Numbered from the stretch's first letter, positions 26,292-35,406 are shown. The stretch: 64,000 nt of DNA from Desulfovibrionaceae bacterium (GCA_910575755.1 CAJTFO010000004.1:140494-204493), one strand, 5' to 3'. Notes: generated by a model from the letters alone, not told the origin. Translations and numbers: made by a program.

Positions 26292-28046
26292 ATGCGCGCC
26301 GCCGGATTCTTTCCCTTTCTGGAAACCCTGAGAACATATTCAGCCCGCGACTTTCGGGCGGACTTCATGGCCGCGCTGACCGTGACGCCCGTGGCCATTC
26401 CCCAGGCCATGGCCTACGCCCTTATTGCCGGGGTGCATCCGCAATACGGCATCTACGCCTGCATGCTGCCGGTCATCGTGGCCGCGCTCTGGGGGTCGGC
26501 CCGCTATCTGGCCGCCGGGCCCACCAACGCCATTTCCATGGTGATTTTTTCCACCATGTCCACGGTGAGCGTGGGCGGCGTGCTGCTCTCCAGCCTGCCG
26601 GAAGAGGCGCGCATGACCTATATTTTCGGTCTGGCCCTGCTCTGCGGGCTGATTCAGGTGGGCATGGGCCTGGCCCGGCTGGGCGAGCTGGCCAACTTCA
26701 TTTCCTATTCGGTCATGGTGGCCTTTGCCACGGGCGCGGCCCTGCTCATCGCCGCCGGGCAGCTCAAGACCGTGCTGGGCCTGACCGGCCCGAAGCCCGC
26801 CGGATTTTTTCCCCAGATCAACATGGCCCTTCAGAACATCAACCAGATCAATTACTGGAGCCTGGGCCTGGCTGTGCTGACCATCGCCCTGATCCTGGTT
26901 CTGCGCCGCATTTCCCGGCGCTTTCCGGCCACGCTGGGCGCGCTGGCGCTGGCCGGGGCCACGGGCGCTCTTCTGCGGGTCGAGGAACGCGGCGTGGCCC
27001 TGGTGGGGCCTGTGCCCAGCATCATTCCGCCTTTTTCCCTGCCGCCCTCTTTTGATCTCACGGCGCTGGGCGACCTGTTCATGCCCGCCCTGGCCATCGC
27101 CCTGCTGGGCGCTGTGGAATCCCTGGCCATCGGCAAGCAGATGGCCGCCGTCAGGGGCGACAGCTTTGACGGCAGTCAGGAGCTTATCGGCCAGGGTCTG
27201 GGCAACATGGCGGCGGGCCTGACTTCGGGCATTCCCGGCTGCGGTTCCTTCACCCGCAGTTCCCTGATGGTCGCATCAGGCGGCAGAACCCGCATGTGCA
27301 GCGTGTTTTCCGGTCTTTTGGCCCTGCCCCTGCTCTGCGCGCTGGCCCCGCTGATGCGCTGGCTGCCCCTGCCCGCCCTGGGCGGCGTGCTGCTGCTGAT
27401 CTCTTTTCAGATGATCGACCGGGGGGCCATCCGTCTCTGCCTGGTGGCCACGCGCATTGACCGCGCAGTGCTGCTGCTGACCTTTGCCGCCACTCTGGTT
27501 CTGGATCTGGAGCGGGCCATTTTCGTGGGCGTGCTGCTCTCGCTGATCCTGTTCATCTACAAGACGGCCCATCCGCGCGTGCGGCGGCTGCGGCCCGAAG
27601 ATCCCCTGCTGCGCAACGCCCCTCCGAACCTGCCGCCCGGCGTGGCCGTTTACGTTATTGAAGGCACGCTCTTCTTCGGGGCCATCCATGAGCTGGAGCG
27701 CCAGCTTTACGAGGAGGACCGCGAACCGGCCCGTCTGGTGGTGCTGCACCTGACCCGCGTTTTCTGGCTGGACGCCTCGGGCGCGCACGCCCTGGCCCAG
27801 TTTGTGGAACGCTGCTATGCCCGCTCCATGCCCGTGATTCTGGTGGTGGGCAGCCGCAATGTGCGCGAGATTCTCCAGCGCACCGGCATTCTGGACTATC
27901 TCAGTTCCGGCTTTGCGGCCGCGACCTTCCATGAAGGGCTGGCGCTGGCCGCCAGTCTGCTCAATCGCATTTCCTGCCGGGAGCAGGACGCGCCGCCCGC
28001 GTTGCCGCGCAGCGCCGCGCATGACGAGGAAGAAGAGCGGCCATGA
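26292..28046 (+). CDS. SulP-family anion permease with C-terminal STAS domain
   Basis: A 584 aa membrane protein. The SulP signature PVAIPQAMAYALIAGVHPQYGIYA lies near the N-terminus, with about ten further hydrophobic segments and the GSFTRSSLMVASGGRT motif. A cytoplasmic STAS domain occupies about residues 440-560 (with VVLHLTRVFWLDASGAHALAQF). SulP proteins carry sulfate, bicarbonate or other anions; in a sulfate reducer sulfate uptake is plausible but unproven. Its stop overlaps the dus start by 4 bases. Confidence 0.92.
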   Translation: MRAAGFFPFLETLRTYSARDFRADFMAALTVTPVAIPQAMAYALIAGVHPQYGIYACMLPVIVAALWGSARYLAAGPTNAISMVIFSTMSTVSVGGVLLSSLPEEARMTYIFGLALLCGLIQVGMGLARLGELANFISYSVMVAFATGAALLIAAGQLKTVLGLTGPKPAGFFPQINMALQNINQINYWSLGLAVLTIALILVLRRISRRFPATLGALALAGATGALLRVEERGVALVGPVPSIIPPFSLPPSFDLTALGDLFMPALAIALLGAVESLAIGKQMAAVRGDSFDGSQELIGQGLGNMAAGLTSGIPGCGSFTRSSLMVASGGRTRMCSVFSGLLALPLLCALAPLMRWLPLPALGGVLLLISFQMIDRGAIRLCLVATRIDRAVLLLTFAATLVLDLERAIFVGVLLSLILFIYKTAHPRVRRLRPEDPLLRNAPPNLPPGVAVYVIEGTLFFGAIHELERQLYEEDREPARLVVLHLTRVFWLDASGAHALAQFVERCYARSMPVILVVGSRNVREILQRTGILDYLSSGFAAATFHEGLALAASLLNRISCREQDAPPALPRSAAHDEEEERP

Positions 28047-29047
28047 GCAAGACCGCCGTCCTGCCGCGCTGTCCGGCCAATCCCGCAAGCCTGGCCTTTG
28101 GCCCGGACAGGCCCTGGCTGGCCCCGCTGGCCGGCTACAGCGACCTGCCCTTCCGCCTGCTCTGCCGGGAATACGGGGCCGCCGTCTGCGTGACCGAAAT
28201 GGTCAGCGCCAAGGGGCTGGTCTACCACAGCCCCGGCACTGGCGAACTGCTGGCCAGCCTGCCCGAAGACCAGCCTCTGGTGGTCCAGTTGTTCGGCGCG
28301 GAGGCGGATTTTCTGCGCCGGGCCGTGGCCATGCTGCGCGAGGCGGGCTACGGCTGGTTTGATCTGAACATGGGCTGCTCCGTACCCAAGGTTCTGCGGC
28401 AGGGCGCGGGCGCGGCCATGCTGGGCGACATGAAAAACAGCCTGGCCGTGGCCCGGGCCATGCTGGAGGAGGCCGGGCCGGGCCGGGTGGGCTTCAAGCT
28501 GCGCCTGGGCCTGGACGACGCGCGCCCTGTGCTGCCTGATCTGGCCCTGCGCCTGGAAGATCTGGGCGCGGGCTGGCTGACCCTGCACCCGCGCACCGCC
28601 CGGCAGGGCTTCGGCGGCGCGGCGGACTGGCAGGCCCTGGCCCGCCTGGCCCCCCGCCTTTCCCTGCCGCTGCTGGCCAGCGGCGATCTGTTCAGCGCCG
28701 CCGACGGCCTGCGCTGCCTGGAGCAGACCGGAGCCACGGGCGTGATGTACGCGCGCGGCGCCATGCACGATCCGGCCATTTTCGCCGCCCATCTGGCCCT
28801 CTGCCGGGGGGAGAAGCCCGCGCAAGCCACGCCCGCGGTCTTGCGGGCCATGATACTGCGTCATATGGAGCTGGCGCGCGCCCTCTGCCCGGGCAGGGCC
28901 GCGCTGTGGAAAATGCGCTCGGTTGTGCCGCGTTATGTGCGGGCCCTGCCCGGCGCGCGGGCCTTGCGCCAGCAGCTCTGCCGCTGTACAGAGTGGGGGG
29001 AGCTTACGGAGGCGCTGGAAAATTTTCTGCCCGCCGCTTCCCGCTGA
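28043..29047 (+). CDS. dus: tRNA-dihydrouridine synthase
   Basis: A 334 aa flavoprotein that reduces uridine to dihydrouridine in tRNA. The FMN-binding N-terminus LAPLAGYSDLPFR and the catalytic Cys in FDLNMGCSVPKV are present; LTLHPRTARQGFGGAADW is the phosphate/FMN region. It overlaps the SulP gene by 4 bases (ATGA). The subclass (DusA/B/C) is not clear. Confidence 0.92.
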   Translation: MSKTAVLPRCPANPASLAFGPDRPWLAPLAGYSDLPFRLLCREYGAAVCVTEMVSAKGLVYHSPGTGELLASLPEDQPLVVQLFGAEADFLRRAVAMLREAGYGWFDLNMGCSVPKVLRQGAGAAMLGDMKNSLAVARAMLEEAGPGRVGFKLRLGLDDARPVLPDLALRLEDLGAGWLTLHPRTARQGFGGAADWQALARLAPRLSLPLLASGDLFSAADGLRCLEQTGATGVMYARGAMHDPAIFAAHLALCRGEKPAQATPAVLRAMILRHMELARALCPGRAALWKMRSVVPRYVRALPGARALRQQLCRCTEWGELTEALENFLPAASR

Positions 29048-29089
29048 TCTTGCCCTTTTCCCACCGTTGACATGCAAGGAGCTGATAGT

Positions 29090-29956
29090 ATGGAAGTTAT
29101 CCGCGCCAAAACCGCCGGCTTCTGCATGGGCGTGAGCCTGGCCCTGCAAAAGCTTGACACGGCCCTGAGCGAAGCCGCATCCACGCCCGCCGGCGAGGCG
29201 CGGGGGCGCATCCGCACTCTGGGGCCCATCATTCACAATCCGCAGGTGCTGGCCCGCTACGAGGCCAAAGGCGTGCTTTGCGTGCGCGACGCCGCCGAGC
29301 TGCAATCCGGCGACCGGGTCATCATTCGCGCTCACGGCATACCCCGGCAGGTTGAGGAGCGTGTGCGCGCATGCGGCGCGCTGGTGGTGGACGCCACCTG
29401 CCCCAAGGTCAAAAAGGCGCAGCTTGCCATTGCGCGGGCCACGCGGCAGGGGGCGACCCTGCTGCTCTTCGGCGAGGCCGACCACCCGGAAGTGCGCGGT
29501 CTCATCTCCTATGCCCACGGCCCGGCGCATGTTTTCGGCAGTCAGGAAGAGCTGAACCGCCTGCGCCTGAACCCCGCCCGCGCCCATGTGCTGGCCTCCC
29601 AGACCACCCAGGACCGCAACACCTTCTCCAGTCTGGAAGCGGCGCTGCGCGCCCGTTTTCCCGGCCTGACCGTGCTTTCCACCATTTGCGACGCCACCCG
29701 CGAACGCCAGGAGGAGGCCCGCAGCATTGCCTCATCGGTGGATGTCATGGTAATCGTGGGGGGCAGACAGAGCGGCAATACCCGCCGCCTGGCGGATGTG
29801 GCGGCTCTGGGCGGCATAGACACCTTCCATGTGGAAAGCGCGGATGAGCTTGACGCCAAAAGATTTGCGCAAAAAACGCGCGCAGGCCTAACGGCCGGCG
29901 CATCTACGCCGAAAAGCCTTATTGACGCCGCTGAAAACTGGCTGGCGTCCCTGTAG
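29090..29956 (+). CDS. ispH: 4-hydroxy-3-methylbut-2-enyl diphosphate reductase
   Basis: A 288 aa iron-sulfur enzyme, the last step of the MEP isoprenoid pathway, giving IPP and DMAPP. The three cluster cysteines are in KTAGFCMGV, DATCPKVKK and STICDATRERQ. The start at 29090 (MEVIRAKTAG) has AAGGAG 8 bases upstream; the ATG at 29072 is too close to that site. Confidence 0.95.
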   Translation: MEVIRAKTAGFCMGVSLALQKLDTALSEAASTPAGEARGRIRTLGPIIHNPQVLARYEAKGVLCVRDAAELQSGDRVIIRAHGIPRQVEERVRACGALVVDATCPKVKKAQLAIARATRQGATLLLFGEADHPEVRGLISYAHGPAHVFGSQEELNRLRLNPARAHVLASQTTQDRNTFSSLEAALRARFPGLTVLSTICDATRERQEEARSIASSVDVMVIVGGRQSGNTRRLADVAALGGIDTFHVESADELDAKRFAQKTRAGLTAGASTPKSLIDAAENWLASL

Positions 29957-30055
29957 GCCCGGCACGGTCATCCGCCGGGCCACCCCAATGCGGAACAACC
30001 GGAATTCGGGGTTTCCCCGCCGCCTGATATGTAAGAGCGTCTTTTCGGAGGCAGC

Positions 30056-31084
30056 ATGGCTCAAACCAATATTCTGCTGGAAGCCGGCACCAACGAGCTG
30101 GAAGTGGTGGAGTTCTACCTGGATGAGGCCACCCCGCCTTCAGAGGGCGAGGGCATGGAGGGCATGGGGGTTGATCCGCAGGCGCCCGCCGGGCTCTACC
30201 GTGGATATTACGGCGTCAATGTGGCCAAGGTGCTGGAAATCATCCGCATGCCCAAGGTCACGGAACTGCCCGAAGTGCAGCATCCCAGCGTGCTTGGCGC
30301 CTTCAATCTGCGCTCCCGCATCATTCCGCTGGTGGACCTGAGCATGTGGCTGGGCAAGACCCATATCCAGGGAGCCGAAGAACCCAAGACTATTGTCACG
30401 GAGTTCAATAACGTCACCACGGCATTCATGGTGTCCGGGGTCAACCGCATCCACCGCATCAGCTGGGAAAAGGTGGAGCAGCCCAACAAATATGTGGCCG
30501 CGGTATCCAGCAACACCATAGTGGGAGTGGTCAGGCTGGAGGAACGCATAGTGTTCCTGCTGGATCTGGAAAAAGTGGTGGCCAATCTCAATCCCAAGCT
30601 GGGCTTGCGGCTGGACGACCTGGGCGAGGACTGGGACGCCTCGTGCGGCTATCGCGCCCTGATTGCCGACGACTCGGCCCTGGTGCGCGAAATGCAGCGC
30701 GACCTGCTCGAAAAGGCGGGCTTCAGCGTTATTGTGACCACCAACGGCCGCGAGGCATGGGACTATCTGAGCACCTTCAAGCGCCGTGTGGAAGAAGAAG
30801 GCCGCCCGCTCAGCGACTTTGTGCAGGTGGTGGTTTCGGATATTGAAATGCCCATGATGGACGGTCTGAACCTGACCAGCCGCATCAAGGAAGACCCTGT
30901 GCTCAAACAACTGCCCGTGTTGCTCTTTTCTTCCCTGATCACGGACAAGCTGCGCCACAAGGGCGAAAGCGTGGGCGCTGACGGGCAGATTTCCAAGCCG
31001 GAGGTGGCCCAGCTTGCCAGGCGCGCCGCCGCCCTCATTGAAGAACGCGGCCTGGGCGGAAGAGCGCGGCCCGAGGAGAAATAG
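30056..31084 (+). CDS. cheV: Chemotaxis protein CheV (CheW-like domain fused to receiver domain)
   Basis: A 342 aa protein. The CheW-like adaptor domain covers about residues 10-190 (GYYGVNVAKVLEIIRMP, LRSRIIPLVDLSMWLG). A receiver domain covers about 200-330 with the phospho-acceptor Asp in VVVSDIEMPMMDGLNL and the lysine near the end (DGQISKPEV). CheV links receptors to CheA and adapts signalling by phosphorylation. A strong terminator follows. Confidence 0.94.
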   Translation: MAQTNILLEAGTNELEVVEFYLDEATPPSEGEGMEGMGVDPQAPAGLYRGYYGVNVAKVLEIIRMPKVTELPEVQHPSVLGAFNLRSRIIPLVDLSMWLGKTHIQGAEEPKTIVTEFNNVTTAFMVSGVNRIHRISWEKVEQPNKYVAAVSSNTIVGVVRLEERIVFLLDLEKVVANLNPKLGLRLDDLGEDWDASCGYRALIADDSALVREMQRDLLEKAGFSVIVTTNGREAWDYLSTFKRRVEEEGRPLSDFVQVVVSDIEMPMMDGLNLTSRIKEDPVLKQLPVLLFSSLITDKLRHKGESVGADGQISKPEVAQLARRAAALIEERGLGGRARPEEK

Positions 31085-31116
31085 ACTCTGCGCATCCACA
31101 GCGTACAGCATACGAT

Positions 31117-31153
31117 AAAAGCGGGGAATGTCCAAGGACATTCCCCGCTTTTT
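31117..31153 (+). terminator. Rho-independent terminator of cheV
   Basis: A 17-bp stem (AAAAGCGGGGAATGTCC and complement) with a 2-base loop, followed by T residues, 32 bases after the cheV stop. Confidence 0.85.
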
Positions 31154-31173
31154 CATGCTTCTCATGCAGCCGT

Positions 31174-31299
31174 ATTCAGGCGCTCATTGACACGCTGACT
31201 GTCAGTGAATTGGATAAATCCATAGGAAAAGCATTGAGCAGTATTACACAAAAAGACGCTGAAGGATGGTTTACATCCTGTGGCTATATAAAAAATTAA
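31174..31299 (+). pseudogene. C-terminal fragment of an IS630-type transposase
   Basis: An open frame of 41 codons without its own start reads IQALIDTLTVSELDKSIGKA, then LSSITQKDAEGWFTSCGYIK, ending in TAA. The ITQKDAxxWFxxCGY ending is typical of IS630-family transposases. The fragment is AT-rich compared with its neighbours. The remaining 90 bases up to phnX's end hold nothing I recognise. Confidence 0.6.
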
Positions 31300-31392
31300 A
31301 ATCAAAATTCTCCAATCAAAACAGAGAACGCCCGGCCGGAACATGCCGGGCGGGCGTCATGGCACGCTTCAGAAAAAGCGCCCTGAAATATG

Positions 31393-32226
31393 TTACGGGC
31401 GTTCGCCGCGCGACAGACGCGCGTTAATCACATCAACCAGAGCGGGCAGATCCGCAATACTGGAAATGACATGGTGCGCGCCCGCCTCGCGGAAGGCGCG
31501 GGCCAGTTCCTCTTCACGGCGGCCCAGCTCGTCGGGGGGCAGCGCCGCCGCTTCCTCGGCGGTCAGGCCCAGGGCGTTGCTGGTGCGGGTTACGCCCACG
31601 CTCCAGTGCCCGGCGTTGACGCCTTCCTCCACGTCGGCCAGAGTATCGCCGACCTTGACCACGGCTTCCGGCGGATGCACGCCCAGGCGCATGCAGTTGA
31701 GGTAGCACATCCACGGCCAGGGACGGCCCTGCGGCGTCTCATCGGCCGTGACCACGGCATCAGGCTTATAGCCCGCCGCCTCGGCGCGCGGCATGAGGCG
31801 CACCATCATGTCCCGGCTGTAGCCGGTGCAGGAGCCTATTCTGACGCCCCTGGCCCGCAGGGCCGCAATGGCTTCCACACAGCCAGGCACGGGCGTGGCA
31901 TAGTCCGCCAGGGTTTCGGGCATCAGTTCCTGCACCGTGGCGAACACCGCGTCCGTGGCGGCTTCGTCAGGTTCGTGACCGTGCTTTGCCCGCCAAAGTT
32001 CGGCCAGACGCGGCATGGCCAGCATGGCGCGCACATGCTCACGCTTTTCGCAGCCCATGGGCGCGCGCACCTCGGCCACTTCGGGCGTGATGCCGTGGCG
32101 CTCAAAGGCGCGCGAAAAAACGGCCACTGGTCCGCGGCAGCCGTGATCCACCGCTGTGCCCGCCCAGTCCAGAATAACGGCCTGCACGGGTCCGGTATAG
32201 ACTGTACGGCGTAAAAAGGGCTTCAT
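31393..32226 (-). CDS. phnX: Phosphonoacetaldehyde hydrolase (phosphonatase)
   Basis: A 277 aa HAD-superfamily enzyme that splits phosphonoacetaldehyde into acetaldehyde and phosphate. The nucleophile Asp20 is in VILDWAGTAVDHG, and the Schiff-base Lys61 of the cap domain is in APMGCEKREHVRAM, aligned with the essential lysine of the Bacillus enzyme. Later motifs SCTGYSRDMM and VKVGDTLADVEEG complete the fold. No phnW (aminoethylphosphonate transaminase) is in the window. It lies downstream of the Xsc-like gene on the same strand with 98 bases and a hairpin between them. Confidence 0.92.
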   Translation of the reverse strand: MKPFLRRTVYTGPVQAVILDWAGTAVDHGCRGPVAVFSRAFERHGITPEVAEVRAPMGCEKREHVRAMLAMPRLAELWRAKHGHEPDEAATDAVFATVQELMPETLADYATPVPGCVEAIAALRARGVRIGSCTGYSRDMMVRLMPRAEAAGYKPDAVVTADETPQGRPWPWMCYLNCMRLGVHPPEAVVKVGDTLADVEEGVNAGHWSVGVTRTSNALGLTAEEAAALPPDELGRREEELARAFREAGAHHVISSIADLPALVDVINARLSRGERP

Positions 32227-32242
32227 GCGTGCGCTCCTTGTT

Positions 32243-32280
32243 ATGCAAAAAACGCGGGGTATTCCCCGCGTTTTTTGCAT
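32243..32280. terminator. Strong hairpin between xsc and phnX
   Basis: Perfect 17-bp arms (ATGCAAAAAACGCGGGG and complement) with loop TATT; T runs occur in both directions. A second hairpin (GTGCCCGCCCT/AGGGCGGGCAC) lies at 32290-32312. It ends only 17 bases before the phnX start, so phnX expression from the xsc promoter would depend on read-through. Confidence 0.75.
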
Positions 32281-32324
32281 CATTGCGGCGTGCCCGCCCT
32301 GAGGGCGGGCACGCGTTGCGGCAG

Positions 32325-34067
32325 TTAGATGTGGGGGAAGTACTTCTTGTCCAGCTTTTCATACTTGGGCAGGAAGCGGGTGGGCAGCGCCAGAGCGTCG
32401 CGGCGGAAGGGCGGCGCAAGACGGGTGCCGTCGGTCATGATTTCGATGACGGCCGGGCGGCGGTTCTTGTAGGCCGTTTCCAGAGCGTTGGCCAGGTCGG
32501 CCTGGGTGTTGACGGTGTAGCCGTCAGCGCCCATGGCTTCGGCGATCTTGGCGTAGGACTTGGACCAGATGTCCGCGCCCACGAAGCGGTTGTTGTAGAA
32601 GTCCACCTGGTTCTTCTTTTCCGCGCACCAGGCGCCGTTGTTGTACACGGTGGCAATGACCGGCAGGTTGAACTGGCAGGCCGTGGGCACTTCAAACAGG
32701 CTCATGCCCCACGCGCCGTCGCCGGCAATGGAAACCACCGGCTTGTCCGGGCAGGCGAGCTGCGCGCCCAGAGCGGCCTGATAGGCAAAGCCGGTGTTGC
32801 CGAAGGTCAGCGTGGCGATATCGCGTTTGGGATTGCGGAAGCGCAGATAGCTGTTGGCCGTGGAGGAGGTGTTGCCGATGTCGGTGGTGGCGATGGCGTC
32901 ATTATCGTAAATGAATTTGCCGACCACTTCCAGGGCCTTGCGGGGATGCATGCGGCCTTCCATCACCGGCTCGTTGGCAATCTCGTCGATTTCCTTCTGC
33001 CAGATGGCCAGTTCTTCCTTGACCTTGTTGGCAACGGCGGTGATGTCCTTCTTGGGCATGGCGTCGCGCAGCTGCTTGTACAGCTCTTCGGAAGCGTCCT
33101 TGGCGTCGGCGCACAGACCCACGGTGATGGGGTGGGTCTTGGCGATGTGCATGGGGTTGATGTCGATCTGGACGATCTTGGCCGTCTTGGGGAAGTAGTT
33201 GATGCCGTCCTGGGGCAGGGTGCCGAAGTAGGACAGGCGGCTGCCGATGGCCAGAATGACGTCGGCCTTTTCCATGAGGCGCATGGCGGCATGGGAGCCC
33301 ATGTAGCCGATGGGGCCGCACCACAGCGGATGATCCGCCGGGAAGGCGTCATTGTGCAGGTAGCTGCAGGCCACGGGCGCGCCGATGTGTTCGGCCAGGG
33401 CTTTCACGGTTTCCACGCAGTCGGCGTCCACCACGCCGCGGCCGGCCACGATCACGGGATTCTTGGCGTCCTTGAGCACTTCAACGGCGTGCTTGAACAT
33501 TTCCGGGTTGCCGATGCCGCCGGGGGCCACGCGGTACTGGGAGGGTTTCAGAATTTCCTCGTTCAGCTCGCCATAGAAGTAGTCGCGGGGCACGTCCACC
33601 AGCACGGGGCCGCGCATGGCGTAGGCGGCGCGGAAAGCGGTGCGCAGGATGTCGCCGGCGCGGTTGGGATGGGGCACGCGCAGGGAAGCCTTGGTGATGG
33701 GCTTGAACAGGTTCCACGTGTCGCATTCCTGGAAGCCGTCCCAGCCCACGGAGGCGGAACCGGCGCTGGGCGAAATGATGATCATGGGCGTGTGGGCCAT
33801 GTTGGCGGTGGCCACGGCGGTCACATAGTTGGTGATGCCGGGGCCGTTCTGGCCGATGACCACGCCGGCCTTGCCGGTCATGCGGCAGAAGGCGTCCTCC
33901 ATGTGGCCGGCGGTCTGCTCGTGACGCACGGAGATGAAGTCAATGCCCGCGGCCGGGAAGAGATCCAGCAGGTCCATGTAGGCGGAACCGAGAATACCGC
34001 TGACGTGTTTGACGCCTTCTTCCACCAGAACTTCGGCCATGGCCTCACTGGGAGTCATTTTAGGCAT
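32325..34067 (-). CDS. xsc: Thiamine-diphosphate enzyme, sulfoacetaldehyde acetyltransferase (Xsc)-like
   Basis: A 580 aa ThDP enzyme of acetolactate-synthase type. Xsc converts sulfoacetaldehyde and phosphate to acetyl phosphate and sulfite. The catalytic Glu50 is in [15 protein letters not shown], the ThDP/Mg motif is [12 protein letters not shown]...VYNN, and Xsc-like stretches include [23 protein letters not shown] and the end [11 protein letters not shown]. Start 34067 follows AAAGGAGCAACC. A sigma-54 promoter lies about 150 bases upstream. Other ThDP enzymes cannot be fully excluded, but the similarity pattern is best for Xsc. The pairing with phnX is unusual. Confidence 0.8.
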   Translation of the reverse strand: MPKMTPSEAMAEVLVEEGVKHVSGILGSAYMDLLDLFPAAGIDFISVRHEQTAGHMEDAFCRMTGKAGVVIGQNGPGITNYVTAVATANMAHTPMIIISPSAGSASVGWDGFQECDTWNLFKPITKASLRVPHPNRAGDILRTAFRAAYAMRGPVLVDVPRDYFYGELNEEILKPSQYRVAPGGIGNPEMFKHAVEVLKDAKNPVIVAGRGVVDADCVETVKALAEHIGAPVACSYLHNDAFPADHPLWCGPIGYMGSHAAMRLMEKADVILAIGSRLSYFGTLPQDGINYFPKTAKIVQIDINPMHIAKTHPITVGLCADAKDASEELYKQLRDAMPKKDITAVANKVKEELAIWQKEIDEIANEPVMEGRMHPRKALEVVGKFIYDNDAIATTDIGNTSSTANSYLRFRNPKRDIATLTFGNTGFAYQAALGAQLACPDKPVVSIAGDGAWGMSLFEVPTACQFNLPVIATVYNNGAWCAEKKNQVDFYNNRFVGADIWSKSYAKIAEAMGADGYTVNTQADLANALETAYKNRRPAVIEIMTDGTRLAPPFRRDALALPTRFLPKYEKLDKKYFPHI

Positions 34068-34213
34068 GGTTGCTCCTTTGCTTTCGCGCTGTTTGAATGC
34101 TTGAATCCGCAACCGTCCGTTCCTCTCCCCGTCTCCGCGGCACGTCGGAGAAGATGGCAAAGAGGAAAAGGCGGTCAGCGGGGCCTGGAACACACAAAAT
34201 TTATGCGAGAATA

Positions 34214-34227
34214 GCAAATTGCGTGCC
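34214..34227 (-). promoter_or_regulatory. Predicted sigma-54 (-24/-12) promoter of xsc
   Basis: On the minus strand the sequence reads GGCACGCAATTTGCT, with GG and GC exactly 12 bases apart, matching the GGCACG-N4-TTGC consensus. It lies about 147 bases upstream of the xsc start. The upstream AT-rich stretch (about 34230-34275) could hold activator or IHF contacts. The rest of the 484-base gap to 34551 shows no gene. Confidence 0.65.
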
Positions 34228-34478
34228 GGGTGGAGAGAATTCATATTCCATTTAAATACATTGTTTTTTTGTGCGTAGCGGCTGACCGCAGCGCAGAGAG
34301 GCAGCAAGAGGTGTTCGGATTAGCATACATTGTCCGTCAAAAGTGTTCAGAATTCAGAACAGTTCGCGGCGCGCCACAGCCGTACTGAATCCAGAGCGGG
34401 CGGCCTTGCCGGACGCAGGCTTTGGAGCAAATCAATGCGCACGTTTTACCAATTCAGCGTGACAAGGCTTCAATGCAA

Positions 34479-34505
34479 AAGGCCCGCGATACTCTCGCGG
34501 GCCTT
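34479..34505 (-). terminator. Terminator of the YqjD/E-like operon
   Basis: Arms AAGGCCCGCGA and TCGCGGGCCTT with a 5-base loop, followed on the minus strand by TTTTGC. It lies 47 bases beyond the stop of the last gene in the trio. Confidence 0.65.
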
Positions 34506-34551
34506 CTTTGTATGGTTGATACAGGCAGGTTGCCTTGACGGTTTGCCAAGG

Positions 34552-34836
34552 TTATCCGTTTTTTATGCTTTCACCTCTGTTCATCTGCTGTCTGACCGCA
34601 AGGCTCCAGCGTGTGGCAAGTCCCGCAAGCTGTATGGCCAGAGGCATCAGGCTCACCGCCGCCTTGCCGCTGCGGCGTGACGCGCCCCAGGCCAGACCGG
34701 CCAGCAATGCGATACCAGTGGTGCGCAGGGGTCTTTTTTTTATAAAGCCCAAGGGCTCGAACTGGGCCGAAAGCAGGCGCAAACGCTGCTTGGCCTCCCC
34801 TACGTTGTCTGCTTTTTTCTGGGAAGGGACATCCAT
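34552..34836 (-). CDS. Small YqjK-like protein, third gene of a YqjD/YqjE-like operon
   Basis: A 94 aa protein, basic, with one weakly hydrophobic segment (TTGIALLAGLAWGAS) after a helical N-terminal part (KADNVGEAKQRLRLLSAQF). The position after a YqjE-like gene and the composition resemble YqjK, but the similarity is weak. Start 34836 overlaps the end of the YqjE-like gene by 37 bases. Confidence 0.6.
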   Translation of the reverse strand: MDVPSQKKADNVGEAKQRLRLLSAQFEPLGFIKKRPLRTTGIALLAGLAWGASRRSGKAAVSLMPLAIQLAGLATRWSLAVRQQMNRGESIKNG

Positions 34837-35084
34837 AACAAGCCTCCGGCGATACCCGCACAGACTATAGCCATAATGCACAGAACCCAGCCAGGGTTCA
34901 GAGCATACGCGAGAGCGTTGTACAGCGCCGCCACAAGAAAAGCCAACGCCGCCGCGCCGAAGAGCAGCCCCAAGGCAAGGAACAGAGCCATACGCAGGGT
35001 GCGCAGGGCATTGCGTTGCAGAAGCTGCCCTTCGGCCTCAAGCAGGTCAAAGAAACCGATGATGATTTCAGTCAGACCTTTCAC
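34800..35084 (-). CDS. YqjE-like phage-holin-superfamily membrane protein
   Basis: A 94 aa protein with two strong membrane segments (ALFLALGLLFGAAALAFLVA and LCIMAIVCAGIAGGLLWM) behind an amphipathic start (IIIGFFDLLEAEGQLL). This is the holin-superfamily III/YqjE pattern. No ATG gives this N-terminus; GTG at 35084 with AAGG about 11 bases upstream is the best start. It follows the DUF883 gene by 13 bases. Confidence 0.7.
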   Translation of the reverse strand: MKGLTEIIIGFFDLLEAEGQLLQRNALRTLRMALFLALGLLFGAAALAFLVAALYNALAYALNPGWVLCIMAIVCAGIAGGLLWMSLPRKKQTT

Positions 35085-35097
35085 GCGGGATCTTGCC

Positions 35098-35406
35098 TTA
35101 TTTGCGGAACAGCCAGGAAATGGCGCAGCCCACACCAAAAGCGGCAAGCATGCTTACCAGCGGCTTGCGGCGCACCTGTTCGCCTACCTGTTCAAGGCCC
35201 GCGCTTCCGGCTTCATAGGCCTTGTGCATGGTTTCGGTAGCCAGCTTGCGGTAGTGATCCACCTCTTTCCCCAGCTTGTCGGCCACATCGGAAGAAACCT
35301 TCTCGCCTTTTTCGCCGATGGTCTTCGCCAGCGATTCCATTTGATTGGTCAGTGTATTGGATTCATTGCGCAAGGTTTCTGTGCTTTCTTCATTCTTGGT
35401 AAACAT
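35098..35406 (-). CDS. DUF883/YqjD-ElaB-family protein
   Basis: A 102 aa protein: a long charged coiled coil (MESLAKTIGEKGEKVSSDVA) followed by RRKPLVSMLAAFGVGCAISW, the C-terminal membrane segment and R-K-P motif of the YqjD/ElaB family. Enteric members are inner-membrane proteins that bind ribosomes in stationary phase. First gene of a three-gene unit; GGAGATATATTT precedes the start. Confidence 0.82.
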   Translation of the reverse strand: MFTKNEESTETLRNESNTLTNQMESLAKTIGEKGEKVSSDVADKLGKEVDHYRKLATETMHKAYEAGSAGLEQVGEQVRRKPLVSMLAAFGVGCAISWLFRK

